A stretch of DNA of 64,000 nt from Heterohyrax brucei (Eukaryota > Chordata > Mammalia > Hyracoidea > Procaviidae), in NCBI GenBank assembly GCA_028571685.1, contig CM053140.1, positions 219,871,323-219,935,322 of the forward strand. Reading direction: 5' to 3'. The position numbers were made by a program, and so were the translations under genes. This document shows, piece after piece, positions 44,572-56,731 of the stretch. The notes under the pieces were generated by a model. That model ran no database searches. It was not told the DNA's origin and saw only the letters and a list, made by a program, of their open reading frames with translations. Numbering within the stretch: the first letter of the stretch is position 1; each line of letters opens with the position of its first letter.

Positions 44572-44771
44572 TGAACACTGGTGACATAGTGGTTAAGTGC
44601 TTGGTTGCTAACAAAAAGGTCAATGGTTAGAATCCATCAGGTACTCTGTGGGACAAGGATGTGGCAGTCTACTTCTGTAAATAACATAACCTGGGGAAAC
44701 CCTACAGAGCAGTTCTGGTCTATCCGATAGCGTTGGTATGGGCTAGAATTGACTTGACGACAACAGGTTGT
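44572..44771 (+). mobile_element. AfroSINE, long subtype
   Basis: ACTGGTGACATAGTGGTTAA head, GGATGTGGCAGTCTACTTCT long-subtype segment, and the tail 'gctagaattgacttgacgac'. Confidence 0.9.
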
Positions 44772-45608
44772 GGGAGCATCTCTAGGTGGTTTAATATTGC
44801 AAGTCAATGTTAACCATAGCATCTTAAGAGTATATCTCTTTTCTCATGTAAGTTCATTGAAGATGCAGATGATGTCACATGCTTCTGAGTCTAGAAGCCA
44901 CCCTCTCCAAGATAGTATATTACAGGGAACACATAAGGAGCTGTATACACTTTACTGAATGAATGAGTAGATGCCATCTCACAAAAGGTCGATGGCTCAC
45001 AGCCAAGTCACTGGCATTTAGAAAGAGGAGTTCCTTCTTCTGCCTCAACTGTCCAGACATATGAGAGGAAGAAACAGATGTATAGACTGCCTGTAGGAAA
45101 ATGAGAGAAGGAGAGATGTTGCCAGAGAGAAAGACTGAGTAGTCCCCAGAAACACTCTTCTTTCACGCAGGTGCCTAATTTGGGTTCCAGTGGGAAACAG
45201 AATCCTTTGTCTGTTTCCTCCATCTGGTTGTACCTACCTTTTCTCTCAGTGCTTCCGTCTCTTACCACCTCTCCCCCCTCTGCCGAAGCATACTTCTACC
45301 TAAAAAGGAGGCGACTCCTCTACTGGCCTGGAATGTCGAATTAAGGTGACTAGAGTGTCATGTGGCCTAAGTGCCCCCAGTAGCAGTTTTTCCTGTCAGT
45401 CAGTTTCTTCTTGTTAGCAAGAAGGATTCCAACTACAATTACTTGTGTGGCTATATTCCAGATCACCGCTGTGTCCTGTGTAAGGAGTCTACTCCGTTCC
45501 CTGTCTTTTCATCTTCATCCACATGTTTTCACTCTCAATGTTGTAGATTTCCACACATCTGTATATCTTCCAGATATGTAGTGCTATTCTGCCTCCTATC
45601 CTTTAAAC
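44772..45608. other. unique non-coding DNA
   Basis: No family recognised. Frames at 45008-45268 (minus) and 45371-45766 (plus, 131 residues, running into the next SINE) show no domain and no shared codon pattern. Confidence 0.35.
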
Positions 45609-45758
45609 CCTGGTGTGGTAGTAGCTCAGTGCTACATCTGCTAACCAGAGGGTTGGCAGTTCAAATCTGCCAGGAACTCCTTGGAAACTCTATGGAGCAT
45701 TTCCACTCTGTCTATATGGTTGCTATGAGTCAGAATCGACTTGACAGCAGTAGGTGGA
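45609..45758 (+). mobile_element. AfroSINE, short subtype
   Basis: CTAACCAGAGGGTTGGCAGT, TTCAAATCTGCCAGGAACTC and GTTGCTATGAGTCAGAATCG. Good match to the family form. Confidence 0.92.
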
Positions 45759-46164
45759 TACTTTAAACAGAATCAACCATTTCTCTGTCAAATTTGGTTC
45801 CTAAGTTGTGTATCATACCAGCTTTTGGTGATAGCTACGAGGCCTCTGTACTTCTTTTTGTTAAAATTGCAAGCCCACTCTGCTAGTCACCAAATGCTCT
45901 GTGAGGAAGAAGACTCAATGTAGGGCCTTATTTGAAGCCAGTGCGCTTTATCTGGCCCCATTTTGTTCAAGATAGAGCTTAGATTGCATTAATCTCTTTA
46001 GTTGAAGTCTACTATTCATCTTTACACCTTCACTGTTGAGCCTCGTTTCTGATTACTTTCGAGCTGAACTAAAATCAAGTGCATTTTATTTACATTGGAG
46101 ATGTGGAATATAAGACCGATATTTATCTAAACAAAGCAAAACAACAAACAAACAAACAAAAACC
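45759..46164. other. unassigned non-coding DNA
   Basis: Nothing recognised except an (AAAC)n stretch at 46142-46165. Confidence 0.3.
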
Positions 46165-46167
46165 CAG

Positions 46168-46315
46168 TGGCTTTCTAGACCAGCAGCCTCAGAATCACTT
46201 GGGACATTGTTAGAAATACAGATTATTGGAGTCCTGTAACTCTGGGCTGTGAGCCAGCAATCTGTGTTTTAATAACTCCTCCAGTTTACCCTGATTTTTA
46301 TTCAAGTTTGAGAAC
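46168..46315 (+). mobile_element. MER5A-like (hAT) element
   Basis: 'ccagcagcctcagaatcacttgg' in the first third, 'ttgttagaaatacagattattgg' in the middle, then AATCTGTGTTTTAATAACTC, and a terminal AGTTTGAGAAC. The order is that of MER5-type non-autonomous hAT elements. Confidence 0.65.
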
Positions 46316-46399
46316 TTTTTATATACTACTCCTAGCAGCTCAACTTTTCCAGTAATTACATTTTATATATTAAGGATTACAGGAACTTCATCTAAGGTT

Positions 46400-47020
46400 T
46401 TCCAAAACTATCAGGTTCTGTATAACTCGGTTTGGGGCTATTGTATGCAAATTGATTCAGGAGCATGAAGCAGGAGGCAGCTGGAACTCATCTTTAGTCT
46501 GTTATGTTCTATTGAAAGGAGAGCGAGCTGCCTGTCTTTCACCACACACACCCTGGCCTTTGTATGCTGCCCTCGGTTTGTACTGAGCGGCCCTGTCCCC
46601 AGCATCCAAGGGATAATAGGATTAATAACGACAGGGCTTCATGCGATCAAGCCCTCCTCTGGCCCCCTTCGCTATGCGTGGCATCCCCGTAACCTGGCCA
46701 AGCCAACCAAGGCCTACTCAGCTAAGGTTCACCTGCGCCAGGTAGACAGTGAGGTATTGTTCAGAGCAAAACACTGTGCAATCAACTGGAGATAACAGAG
46801 GCACAGGGGTCAGCTGGGCTGCCTAGAGTATCTTTCATCTTTGACTTATATTGGTAGGGTGTAAAGTGTGGCATCGGCTTGGCTGGCCTGGCAGTCAATG
46901 GCTGCGTTGTTCTGCCCACCACTTATCTGCCATCTCTCTGATGTCACAGGTTTCATCTGGGTAGCTGACTTCAAAGGTGCTTTTCAATTTTTTTTTTTTT
47001 TTAATTTTTCTATTTCGGGG
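46400..47020. promoter_or_regulatory. candidate conserved regulatory stretch
   Basis: About 600 bases of repeat-free, G+C-balanced DNA with retained CpGs and clustered transcription-factor-like words. These are GATA-type AGATAA (46791-46797) and CTTATCT (46922-46928), a CRE-like TGATGTCA (46939-46946), E-box pair CACCTGCGCCAGGTA (46731-46745) and homeodomain-type GGATTAATAA. No frame is open through it. Motifs are seen; function is inference. Confidence 0.3.
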
Positions 47021-47600
47021 ATAATAGGCTAGCTTTTCAAAAGCATTTTACTGTGCAATCAGACCAAATATTCTTAAACGGACAGGTCCAAGTTAACCCA
47101 ACCCAGGCATGGAGTCTCCCAAAAGGTTGCCAAGATCCAAGTGCCAGTTCTGACAGATGACAAAGGGAAGCTGTGTTTTCTGTCCTCCTTCACTGTGTTC
47201 TTCTCTCAAACCAATTTCTATGCTGAGATTGAGGGGGGAGGGAAACCTCACCATCACCCATTCTCTGTGTAAACTGACTCAACTGAGGTATTTTCCAACA
47301 GTCTGCAATATACTTCTCGGTAATAACCGGGCAGTTGAGTCAAATAACTAGCTCATTCAGTTTTTCTGGTAGGTTAACTAGCAGACTCAGACTTACTTTA
47401 AGGCTATCTCTATAAACAGACCAGAAAATCGACCTCTTTGTCGTGGTTTCTCTCTTTGTTGTCTCCTGCTGGTCACACTAATGAATGAATGCTCCGCTGC
47501 GGGTTGCCTGTACCATGTGGTAGCCTGGCCTGATCTGGTAATAGGCTGAATTACAAGACCCAGGCTCGTATCTTCACACTGGAAGTGTGTATTCCCAACC
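47021..47600. other. unique non-coding DNA
   Basis: Two short frames without domains (47157-47351, 47393-47602). No repeat recognised. Confidence 0.3.
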
Positions 47601-47602
47601 AA

Positions 47603-47985
47603 TAATGGCTAACATTTGTTGATGTTTATTCTTTGCTGGGCACACAATAGTTAAGCACTCAGCTAGTAACCAAAAGTGAGCAGTTCAATGTCACCAGTCA
47701 CTCTGCAGGAAGAAGACTGAGGGTATCTTCTCCCATAAAGGATTTCAACCCAGGAAACTATATGTGGTGGTTCAACTCGGTCTTATAACGTCACTGTGAG
47801 TTGGGATCCGTTTTGACAACACACGGTAACAACAACAGCAGGTGCTGAGTTAAGTGGTTTATAGGTATTATTCTCACATTGTTTCTCTGCGGCAGGTTCT
47901 ACCAATAACTACATTTCACAGATGAGATAACTGAGGCTCAGAGATGCTGGCATTTAAACTCAGTTCTTTCTACAGTGTTTCGCTC
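47603..47985 (-). mobile_element. MIR SINE split by an AfroSINE
   Basis: GGCTAACATTTGTTGATGTT and TTTGCTGGGCAC (47603-47642) are the left part. TAAGTGGTTTATAGGTATTA, CATTTCACAGATGAGATAAC and TGAGGCTCAGAGATGC (47850-47950) are the rest. The AfroSINE at 47641-47840 sits between. Confidence 0.75.
47641..47840 (+). mobile_element. AfroSINE, long subtype, inside MIR
   Basis: Head 'aatagttaagcactcagctag', long-subtype 'cccataaaggatttcaaccc', and a tail ending in (AAC)n ACAGC. Its position between two collinear MIR parts fixes it as the younger insertion. Confidence 0.85.
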
Positions 47986-48895
47986 TTCCTGAGTGTCCTG
48001 TCGTGGGTAGTACCTGAGCACAGGAAGTACAGGGAAGAGAAGAAAGTGGGCCGTTGTTTTTGACGGGGAGTATTTTTCCCTGACCTTACAACAGTGGGGG
48101 ATGAGGGAACAAACTTCCTGGGGTCTGTCCTTCCTCTGATCTAAGGAGAGTCCTCACCTCCCCTTTGCGGTGGGAGGAGGTGCCGCTGCTACTCTGCAGG
48201 GAATGGGGAGATAATTGCCCAGCTCTCATCTCTAAGGGACTAGGACCGAGCTCGATTCCATAGGCTCCCTGTTTGGGGCTCTTGACTGTTTGTGGCACCT
48301 TTGGGTTCAGGGCAAATTTAGACATGCACCTTATACTTAGGAATTTAATTTCAAAAAGTTCAGGAAAAAGGAAATTCAGAGAAAATACAATAGAAATTGC
48401 ACAAGTCAAGACTCAGGGAAGAAGACTCACTTACATAGACATTCTCAAAAGAAATTCCAAATGCAGAATAAAGGAGGAAAATGATATTCAGAAAAACTCA
48501 AATGGTTCATAGGGAACATATCTGCAAGTTCAGACTTAAGAAGGCATGGAGAGAGATGTATGTAAGCTACGGTAGACAGAAAGCCATGTGACAGGCTTTC
48601 GGGAGGCAAATTTTAAGTAAACCAAAAGGCATCAGGTGACAAAATACTGTGTTTTAATTAGATTTCGGAAAAAAAAAAATCCACAGAAAACAAAAGGATG
48701 GATTCTCTGCTGGAGGTCAATACTGAAATGGTAACAAGCCACAGAGAAAACAGAATTTCTCAATCCCTATACTGTTTTAAGACTGGCGTTGATGGGAGGG
48801 GATTTGAAGGCAGGAGAGGGCCAGAGGCTGTAAAGGAGGTACTAGGGACTGTGCATCTGTACAAGTCGGAGTGGAGTGGTCTGATTTCAGTGTAA
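47986..48895. other. unique non-coding DNA
   Basis: G+C-richer at 48060-48300 and A-rich beyond. Frames at 48086-48409 (minus), 48273-48512 and 48698-48895 (plus) have no recognised domain. No repeat family seen. Confidence 0.35.
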
Positions 48896-49017
48896 CAGAC
48901 CCATTGGACAGAGTGGAGCTGGCCCATAGGGTTTCCAAGCAGCTGCTAGTGGATTCTAACTGCCCACTTTGGGGTTAGTAGCAAAGCTCTTAATCACTGT
49001 GCCACCAGAGCTCTTCA
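48896..49017 (-). mobile_element. AfroSINE, tail missing
   Basis: 'cccattggacagagtggagc', GGGTTTCCAAGCAGCTGCTA, GTGCCACCAGAGCTC. The LINE-like tail is absent. Confidence 0.8.
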
Positions 49018-49164
49018 GAGTAGAAGAGAATTTTCATATAAACTAGGAATACTCTCAGTAATTTTTGAGAAAATGAGAATAATGGGTCAGTAAAAAGCTG
49101 ACTTACTAACATTTGGACAAGGCAACTGTGGCCCCTCAGATTCAGTATGAATGTCCTAAGGATA

Positions 49165-49352
49165 AGACACACCCAAACAGTTAAGAACTTCACTGCTAAC
49201 AGTGGTTCAAACTTTACCAGAGGTGCCTCAGAAGAAGGGCTAGGTGATCTGCTTCCGAAAGATCGCCGCCTTGAAAACCCTGTGGAGCGTCTTTCTACTG
49301 TGTGACACATGGGTTTGCCATGAATCAGAATCAACTAGGTGACAACTGATAT
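49165..49352 (+). mobile_element. AfroSINE, long subtype, head degraded
   Basis: 'aacagttaagaacttcactgc', GGTGATCTGCTTCCGAAAGA, then CATGAATCAGAATCAACTAG. Confidence 0.8.
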
Positions 49353-50027
49353 TTTTTGGATGCCAAAATAGGCTCACCTCTTTTTGGCTAGGATTATGCC
49401 ACAATTACGGTTCAAGTCAACTCAGAGGAACATTTGACTAACTGATATGATGTGAAGTTAGATACGCTAATATACTGAATCATAGAATTAGAATACCAAA
49501 TGACCCTGGTTGACAGATCAATAAACCAAATCTAACAAAATGAAAACATCACAAAATCAATGATGGTTCCGATATAAAATAAGTAAAATCATCATATCCG
49601 TAAAGGCCTTCACCTAAAGGCAGCTGTAAACTTGATATAAGCCTGGACTGTGATACAGTGGCCTAAAAGTTAATTCTTACTTGATCTACATGAATAGAAA
49701 CTGTGTTCAAAAGAAGAAAAAGTGGAAACCAATCTATTTTAATGCCTTCTTTCTGCAAGGTATTTTTCCAATATATTGTCTTATTTATCTTTTTCACCAT
49801 CTGATAACCTCATTTATTACTGATGAGCTCTGGACACAAGAAGGCTGACAAAATTTCTCAAGATCATGTAGCCAGAAAGTGGTCTAGTCCCACTGCCCTT
49901 TTCTCACTTCCTCTTACATATTTTTACTAATATTTATTTAACGAGGTAGTTTGCTAACTGTTCAGAATGCACTGCTAACCATCCTGTGACAGGCTATAGC
50001 GGCCCATAGGGTCTTTTGGATTGCAGT
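49353..50027. other. unassigned DNA with a MIR-like piece
   Basis: 49755-49900 resembles a minus-strand MIR ('ctgatgagctctggacacaag', 'agatcatgtagccagaaagtgg'). The rest is unrecognised. Confidence 0.4.
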
Positions 50028-50230
50028 GACTGATTGGCACACAGTTAATGCTTGGCTGCTAACCAGAATGTTAGGGGGACACAAACCCAAACAGTGGCTT
50101 TGAGGCAAAAAAGACCTAGTGATTTCCTACTGTAAAGGTCATAACCGAAGGAATCCTATGGGGCAGTTCTGCTCTGTCCTATAGGGTTGCTGTGAGTCAG
50201 AATCAGCTTGACCTTACTCAACAACAGTAA
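50028..50230 (+). mobile_element. AfroSINE, long subtype
   Basis: 'cacacagttaatgcttggctg', CTATGGGGCAGTTCTGCTCT, GTCCTATAGGGTTGCTGTGA and an AACAACAGTAA tail. Confidence 0.9.
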
Positions 50231-50449
50231 CCATCTTTTTTTTAATTTTATTTTTTCATTAATTATAGCAAACGAATAAAATTTCTAACATCTATCAATT
50301 ATCTCATCTATCATAAACCCTCAGCCCCCAACCCACCCATGTAGCCAACACAGTCATTTTCTTTTGTGGATAATTCTCTTGTTAAGTCCTTGTAACAGGA
50401 GTCTCATACAAAATTTGTCTTTTTGACACTGATTGATTTCACTCAGCAT

Positions 50450-53400
50450 GATCTCTTCCAAATGAGACCATGTTATGAGATGTTTCCTGAAATTGTCATT
50501 GTTTTCTATCATAGCATAGTGTTCCATTGAGTATATGTGCCATAGTTCGCTTATCTATTCATCTGTTGATGGGCATCAGGGTTGATTCCAACTTTTTGCT
50601 GTTGTGGACTGTGCTGCAACAAACATTTGTGTACATGTATCTGTTCACATGACAACCTTTGTTTCTGAAGGATAAACTCCAAGCAGTGGAATTACAAAAT
50701 CAAACGGTATATCTATTTCCAGCTTTTTAAGGAAGCGCCAGATTGTTTTCCAGAAATGCTATACCATTTTGCAAGCTCACCATTGGTGTAGGAGAGTATC
50801 AATTTCTCCACAGCCTCTCCAGCATTTGTTGTTCTGTGTGTTTTGGATCATGGCCAACCTTCTTGGTGTGAGGTGGTATCTCATTGTCATTTTGATTTCA
50901 ATTTCTTTAATAAGTAACGATCGTGAGCAATTCTGCATGTGTCTTTCAGCTGCCTGGATATTCTCTTTAGAGAAATGTCTATCTGCTTCACCCATTGGAT
51001 TATTCATTGGGCTTAATTGGATTATTCATCCTTTTCTTGTTGATATTTGGTGATACCTTATAGATAATGGAGATCAGAGGTCGGTCTGTAGGTGGGCTTT
51101 TAATTCTTTTGATGAAGTCTTTGGATGAGCAAACATTAGTTTGATTCTTACTGGTTGCCATTTATTTATTTTCTCTTCTGTTGATTATGCTTTGTTTTTC
51201 AGATTTTGAAGTCTGTCTACACTGTGTATTAAAATTTCCATTGTTGATCCTATTTTATCTTGGATGAGCTTTATTGTTTTAGATTTGATATTTAGGTCTC
51301 TTATCCAATTGGAGTTGGTTATTGTATAAGGTGTGAGATATGGGTCTTGTTTCAGTTTTTTTGCAGATGGATATCCAATTTTGCCAGCACCATTTGTTAA
51401 AGAGACCATTCTTACCCCAGTTTAAAATCTTGGGGCCTTTGTTGAATATCAACTGTTCATAGGAGGGTGGTGGCATTCCTGGGGCCTCAGCTCTGCTCCA
51501 TTGGTCTATATGTCTCTTTTAACACCAGTACCAAGCTCTTTTGACTACTGTGGCACTGTAATAGATTCTAAAGTCAGGTAGTGTAGGCTTCCCAGTATGT
51601 TCTTCTTCTTCAGTAGTGCTTTACTTATCTGTGGTTTCTTCCCTTTCCAAACAAAGTTGATGATTTGTTTCTCCATCTCCTTAAAAAGTGTCGCTGAATT
51701 TGTAACGGGATTACATTATATGAGTAGATGGCTTTGGGTAAAATAGACATCTTCGCCAGGTAAAGTCTTCCTATTCATGAACAGGGTAGATTACTCTATT
51801 TAAGTAAGTGTCTCTTAGTTTCTTATAGTAAGGTCTTGTAATTCTCTTTGTAAAGATTTCATATTTCTATAGTTATATTTATTCCTAGGTATTTTGTCTT
51901 CTTGGGGGCTATAGTAAATGGAATTGATCTGGTGATTTCTTCTTTAATAATCTCACTGTTGGTATAAAGGAATCCTACTGATTTATTTATGTTTATCTTG
52001 TATCTCATTGCTTTGCTAAACTCGTCTGCCAGTTCCAATAGTTTACTTATGGATTCCTTTGGATTCCCTGTATAAACAACCATATCATCTGCAAAAAGGG
52101 AAATTTTTACTTCTTCGTTGCTGATATGGAGTCCCTTTACTTCTTTGTCTTGTTTAATTGCTCTGGCTAGAACTTCTAGCACAATGTTGAATAGAAGTGG
52201 TGAGAGTGGGCATCCTTGTCTAGTTCCTGTTCTCAAAGGGAATTCTTTCAGTCTTTCACCATTGAGGACAATGAAAGCAGTTGGCTTCGCATAGATGCTA
52301 CTAATTGGGTTGAGGAATTTCCCCTCTATTCCTATTTTTCTGAGAGTTTTAAGCATGAATGGGTGTTGAACTTTGTCAAATGCCTTTTCTGCATCAATTG
52401 ACATAATCAGGTGATTCTTATCTTTTGTGTTATTAATGTGGTTGATCGCATTGTTTTTCTGATGTTGAACCAGACTTGCATCCCTGAAGTGAAACCAACT
52501 TGATCATAATGAATTATTTTTTTTTTAATGCTGTTGAATTCTATTGGCTAGAATTTCATTCAAGATTTCTGCATCTAGGTTCATGAGTGATACTGGTCTG
52601 CAATTTTCTTTTTTTTGTGGGGTCTGTCCATGGTTTTGATAGCAGGGTTATGCTGGCTTTAGAGAATGAATTTGGGAGTATTTCATCCCATTCTGTGGTG
52701 TGACATAGCCTCAGTAGCATCGGAGTTAACTCTTGCCTAAGAGTTTGGTAGAATCCTCTGGTGAAGCCCTCTGGGCCAGGACTTGTTTTGGTTGGTAGAT
52801 TTTTGATGACTTTTTCAGTCTCTTCCTTTGTGATAGATTTACTAAGTTGATCTACTTCTCCTTGTGATAATCTTGGTGAGTGATATAAATCTAGAAATTT
52901 GTCCATTTCCTCTATGTTTTCAAATTTGTTAAAGTACAGCCTTTCATAGTATTCTGTTATGAAATTTTTTATTTCAGCTGGGTCTGTTGTGACAACTCCC
53001 ATCTCATTTCTTAATTGGGTTATTTGTATCTTCTGCTGTATTTCTTTTGTAAGATTAGCCAGAGGTTTATCAATTTAGTTAATTTTTTCGAAGAACCAGT
53101 TTATGGTTTTGTTATTTTTTTTATTGTCTTTCTATTCTCTAATTCATTTAGTTCTGCTCTAATCCGTATAATCTGTTGTCTTCTGGTACCTGATGGGTTA
53201 TTCTGTTGCTCTCTTTCTACTTGTTCAAGCTGTAGGATTAGTTCTTTACTTTGGGCACTTTCTTCTTTCCAGGTGTGTGCAGTTATAAACTGACCTCTTA
53301 GCACTGCTTTGGCTATACCACATAGATTCTGGTAGGATGTGTTTTCATTCTCATTTGATGCCATAAATTTCTTTATTTTGTCCTTGATTTCTTCTATAAC

Positions 53401-54180
53401 CCAAGGCTTTTTGAGCAAAGTGTTGTTAAGTTTCCATAAGTTTGAATTTCTGCCTATGAATTTTCTGTTATTGATTTCAACTTTTATAGCTGTATGGTCT
53501 GAGAAGATACTTTGCAGTAAATCAATGGTTTGGATTTTATAGAGACTTGCTTTATAACCTAACACATGGTCTATTCTGGAGAATTTTCCATGTGCATTGG
53601 AGAAGAAGGTGTACTTATCCATTGGTAGATGAAAAGATCTGTATGTGTCGATAAGGTCAAATTGCTTGATTGTTGCAATAAGTTCTTCTGCTTCTTTACT
53701 GAGCTTTTTTCTGGATGATCTATCCATGACCGAAAGGGAAGTGTTGAAGTCTCCAACTATTATTGTGGAATGACCTATCTTATTTCTCAGTGTTGTCAGT
53801 ATTTGTTCAATGTATTTAGGTGCTCTGGTATTGGGGGCATAAGTCCTGCTTGAGTATTGAAACTTTCAGCAATAAATAGTGACCATCCTTGTCCACAATA
53901 GTGGATTTTACATTGAAATGTATTTTACCTGAGATTAGTGTTGCCACACCTGCTCCTCTTTGTATATTATTAGCTTGGTATGTATTATTCTATCCGTTAA
54001 TTTTCAATTTATTCGTATCTTTAAGTCTAAGATGTGTTTTTTGTAAGCAGCATATAGACAGGTTGTGTCTTTTGATACACGATGTCACTCACTGTCTCTT
54101 TACTGGAGCATTCAGTCCATTTGCATTCAGTGTAATTATTGATAGATATGTCATTAGTGCCATCATTTTGATGCAATTAC
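50450..54180 (-). pseudogene. L1 ORF2 pseudogene (third L1)
   Basis: Best-kept ORF2 of the window, but in pieces. 53101-53727: endonuclease end and linker (FSRIDHVLGYKASLYK). 52556-53002: RT N-terminal part (LPTKTSPGPEGFTRGFYQ). 51859-52404: RT core with [15 protein letters not shown] and the active site [16 protein letters not shown] intact. 51185-51476: downstream region. 50777-51007: the C-terminal end with [18 protein letters not shown], where the family has HCW. Frameshifts and stops join none of them into a working enzyme. Confidence 0.92.
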
Positions 54181-54575
54181 TTTATGTTGATGTTTTCTAT
54201 ATTGCTCTTAATTTTCTGTTCTGCGCCATTCTTCTTTATGGATTATTGTTTCATTGTTGGTTTGTGTTCATTGAGACTTCCGTATTGCATTTTTAATTTT
54301 GATACAATGTATTCTTAATTTGCTTTATGGCTACATGTATTATCCCATTTAACATACTATGATTAAACCCAATTTTAACTACTGCATAACTCTTAAACTT
54401 CCTGTGTATCTGAAATGACTATAACTACTGTAGTGTACCCATCTTTTAATGTGATAGTATTATAGTTGTCATGATATGATCACAGATTCCCTCATTTTAA
54501 TACTGTAGTTTTGATGAAATTTTGTGATTTCCCTAACTGATTAGAATGTGGGATGATGTGTCCTGAATTGTCACC

Positions 54576-54827
54576 TTAAATATACATGTAATAGTTCTGT
54601 TTTTCTAAGAGAAAAGCTTCTTTCAATATTTCATGTAATTTTGGTTTAGTTTTTACCAAGTCTCTAAACTTCTCTTTATCTTCAAAAATCTTAATTTCAC
54701 CATTATGTTTGATAGACAGTTTTGCAGGATAAATAATTCTTGGATGGAAGTTTTTCTCCTTCAGGGCTTTGAATGTGTCAGCCCACTGTTTTCTAGCTAG
54801 CATTGCTTCTGCAGAGAAGTCAGACAA
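54576..54827 (-). pseudogene. L1 ORF1 C-terminal fragment (third L1)
   Basis: 83-residue frame with SDFSAEAMLARKQWADTFKA, then PRIIYPAKLSIKHNGEIKIF, the conserved C-terminal RNA-binding domain of ORF1p. The N-terminal coiled coil and RRM are missing because the element is truncated here. Confidence 0.88.
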
Positions 54828-54832
54828 AACCT

Positions 54833-54972
54833 ACCGGGTTTCCCTCTGACTGTAGCAATCTTTTACGGAAGCAGATGACCAGATCTTTCTCCCATAGAGT
54901 TGCTAAGTGGGTTCAAACTGCCACCTTTTGGCTAGTAGCCATGTGCTTAACCATTGTACCACCAGAGATTCT
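54833..54972 (-). mobile_element. AfroSINE, long subtype, tail missing
   Basis: 'tgtagcaatcttttacggaag', CAGATCTTTCTCCCATAGAG and GCTTAACCATTGTACCACCA. It directly abuts the truncated L1. Confidence 0.85.
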
Positions 54973-55229
54973 TAATTCTGCTATGAGTGAGACAAACAAT
55001 AAATAGACAATGTATGGTGGCAGATACTATTAGGAATAGATGCATGCTTTGGAATATTAAGGGACAGATACCCAACAGATGAATCACAGTAGATGTATGC
55101 AAGGAGCAAGATGAGTGTGAAGACAACCACATGTACAGGTCATGTAATTTGCTCAGGAGTTTTGTACTTATATCACCTCAACCTCCAGGATGGAATGAAC
55201 TAGACTGATTTATGTTTTCCTCTTTTCAA

Positions 55230-55725
55230 AGTATTCCTTGGAAGCCTATTACTTCCCTTTCTGTGTAACCATCACAGCTGCCATGAGTACATGGCAAGGC
55301 ACGTACACACAGATACCTATGAAAAAGATCCACCACCTATCTTTCAGTTTGTTGTGCTGTGATGGCTTATGCATTGCTATGATGTTGGAAGCTATGCCAC
55401 TGGTATTTCAAACCACCAGAAAATCTGGTAGACAGATTTAGCACAACTTACATACGAAGACAGACTAGAAAGAAAAGCGTGATGATCTGCTTCCAAAAAT
55501 CACCTAATGAAAATGCTGTGGATCACGACAGAATATCGCCCAATATTATGCTAGAAGATAAGCCCTTTAGCCTGGAAGGCACTCAAAACACAGAGTGGCC
55601 ACAACAAAGGACTTAAGCATAGCAATGATTGCGAAGATGGCACAGGACTGGGCAATGTTTCTTTCTGTTATACATGCAATTGTCATGAGTCAGAACTGAC
55701 TTAAAGGCAACTAACAGCAATGACA
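55230..55725 (+). mobile_element. internally deleted RTE derivative
   Basis: About 0.5 kb. The first part (55345-55470: 'tgctatgatgttggaagctatgcc', 'gaagacagactagaaag') matches the RTE 5' leader at 4320-4450. The last part (55600-55725: 'catagcaatgattgcgaagatgg', GTCATGAGTCAGAACTGACT) is the RTE 3' end. All coding sequence between is gone, so it resembles a SINE-like satellite of RTE. Confidence 0.8.
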
Positions 55726-56290
55726 AAGATAAGGAGGATAAGAGAATCTACTGTCTTCACCATCCAGGCAAACAAACCTCGCACCATAAACAAGAACATG
55801 ACATTTTGCATACTAGTTTATCAAAGTAGATTCCAGGCCCCTGGTATATTCAGGGAATTCATAGCATCCATTCTATATATCAGGACATCCCTTCTAGATA
55901 GCCTTACAATCTATGTTTAGGCCTTCTCCCCAAAATCTCACTTTGCAAAGTGGTTACCATACACATTCTTTGTTTCAAATGTATCTAGGTTCTTGCACAG
56001 AGGTGGCTTAGTGAGTAAGCAAGGTATTCACAGGCTTCAAGTAATCAAGTGATACACCAGTTTACTTGGGCTTGCTTCCTAATCTGTAGCACAAATTTCA
56101 TGTGTGTACCTTGCTTGTTGGGTAATCTGTCCCTGCAAATGGCTTTCCTGCAAATGGCCAACTATAAATGGTTCTGCATTTTCTGCCACTTGCATTTATT
56201 TCATAGCACTGTGGTACATATGCCCACAGCAGAAGGGCAGGCAGAGCTTCCATAAGCACTGCTGAAGAATTCTTAATCGTAACACTATTC
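55726..56290. other. unassigned non-coding DNA
   Basis: Frames at 55720-55920 and 56049-56292 overlap on both strands without domains. A small tandem GCAAATGGC(T/C)TTCCT-type duplication lies at 56135-56160. Confidence 0.3.
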
Positions 56291-56304
56291 AAAAGACTTT
56301 GTGT

Positions 56305-56731
56305 AGAATAAAGAGGTGCATCATGAGATCTCCACTAAAAGACCTCAATTGATGGTCCAGCGGTTTGGGGGTTCCTCTGAGAGCATGGCCCCCTGCCCTG
56401 ATGCTGCCCTTTCCCATAAATTATAACAAAGGTCCACTCTTTGGACAGGAATGGATTGGACTTAGCAAGGCAGAGTGACCATATATTGGAAGCACTTTAT
56501 AGTTCTATACATCTATAGGATATCATCTTGCTGACCTCTGGCTGGAGGAAGGGGAGTAGACGGAGAGGAGGGGAAAGGAGACTGTTGGGAGGATGAGACA
56601 TGTATGGAGCAGAGAGGAATAGTGTGCAGTCACCGGACAGGGAGAGCAGTGGAAGCTGCATATAGGAGGGCATGTAAATTTATATGTGAATGTACATTTT
56701 CACTCAGTTATGTTAAATAAAAATTAAAAAA
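56305..56731 (+). mobile_element. L1 3'UTR, short insertion with perfect target duplication
   Basis: 427 bases of the same L1 3'UTR as at 20.2-20.6 and 23.6-24.05 kb, including GGTCCACTCTTTGGACAGGA and an A-tail. It is flanked by the identical 14-bp AAAAGACTTTGTGT at 56291-56304 and 56732-56745. Confidence 0.96.

Larger units (their letters stand above)
50233..54830 (-). mobile_element. third long L1 LINE, 5'-truncated in ORF1
   Basis: Minus-strand T run at 50235-50245, a short 3' region (most of the 3'UTR seen in the other L1 copies is missing), ORF2 from about 50.45 to 54.18 kb, then the ORF1 C-terminal domain at 54576-54827, where it stops against a SINE. Length 4.6 kb. Confidence 0.93.

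Noticed and set aside
45371..45766. 131-residue plus-strand frame
   Set aside because: Its last third is an AfroSINE and the rest shows no family resemblance.
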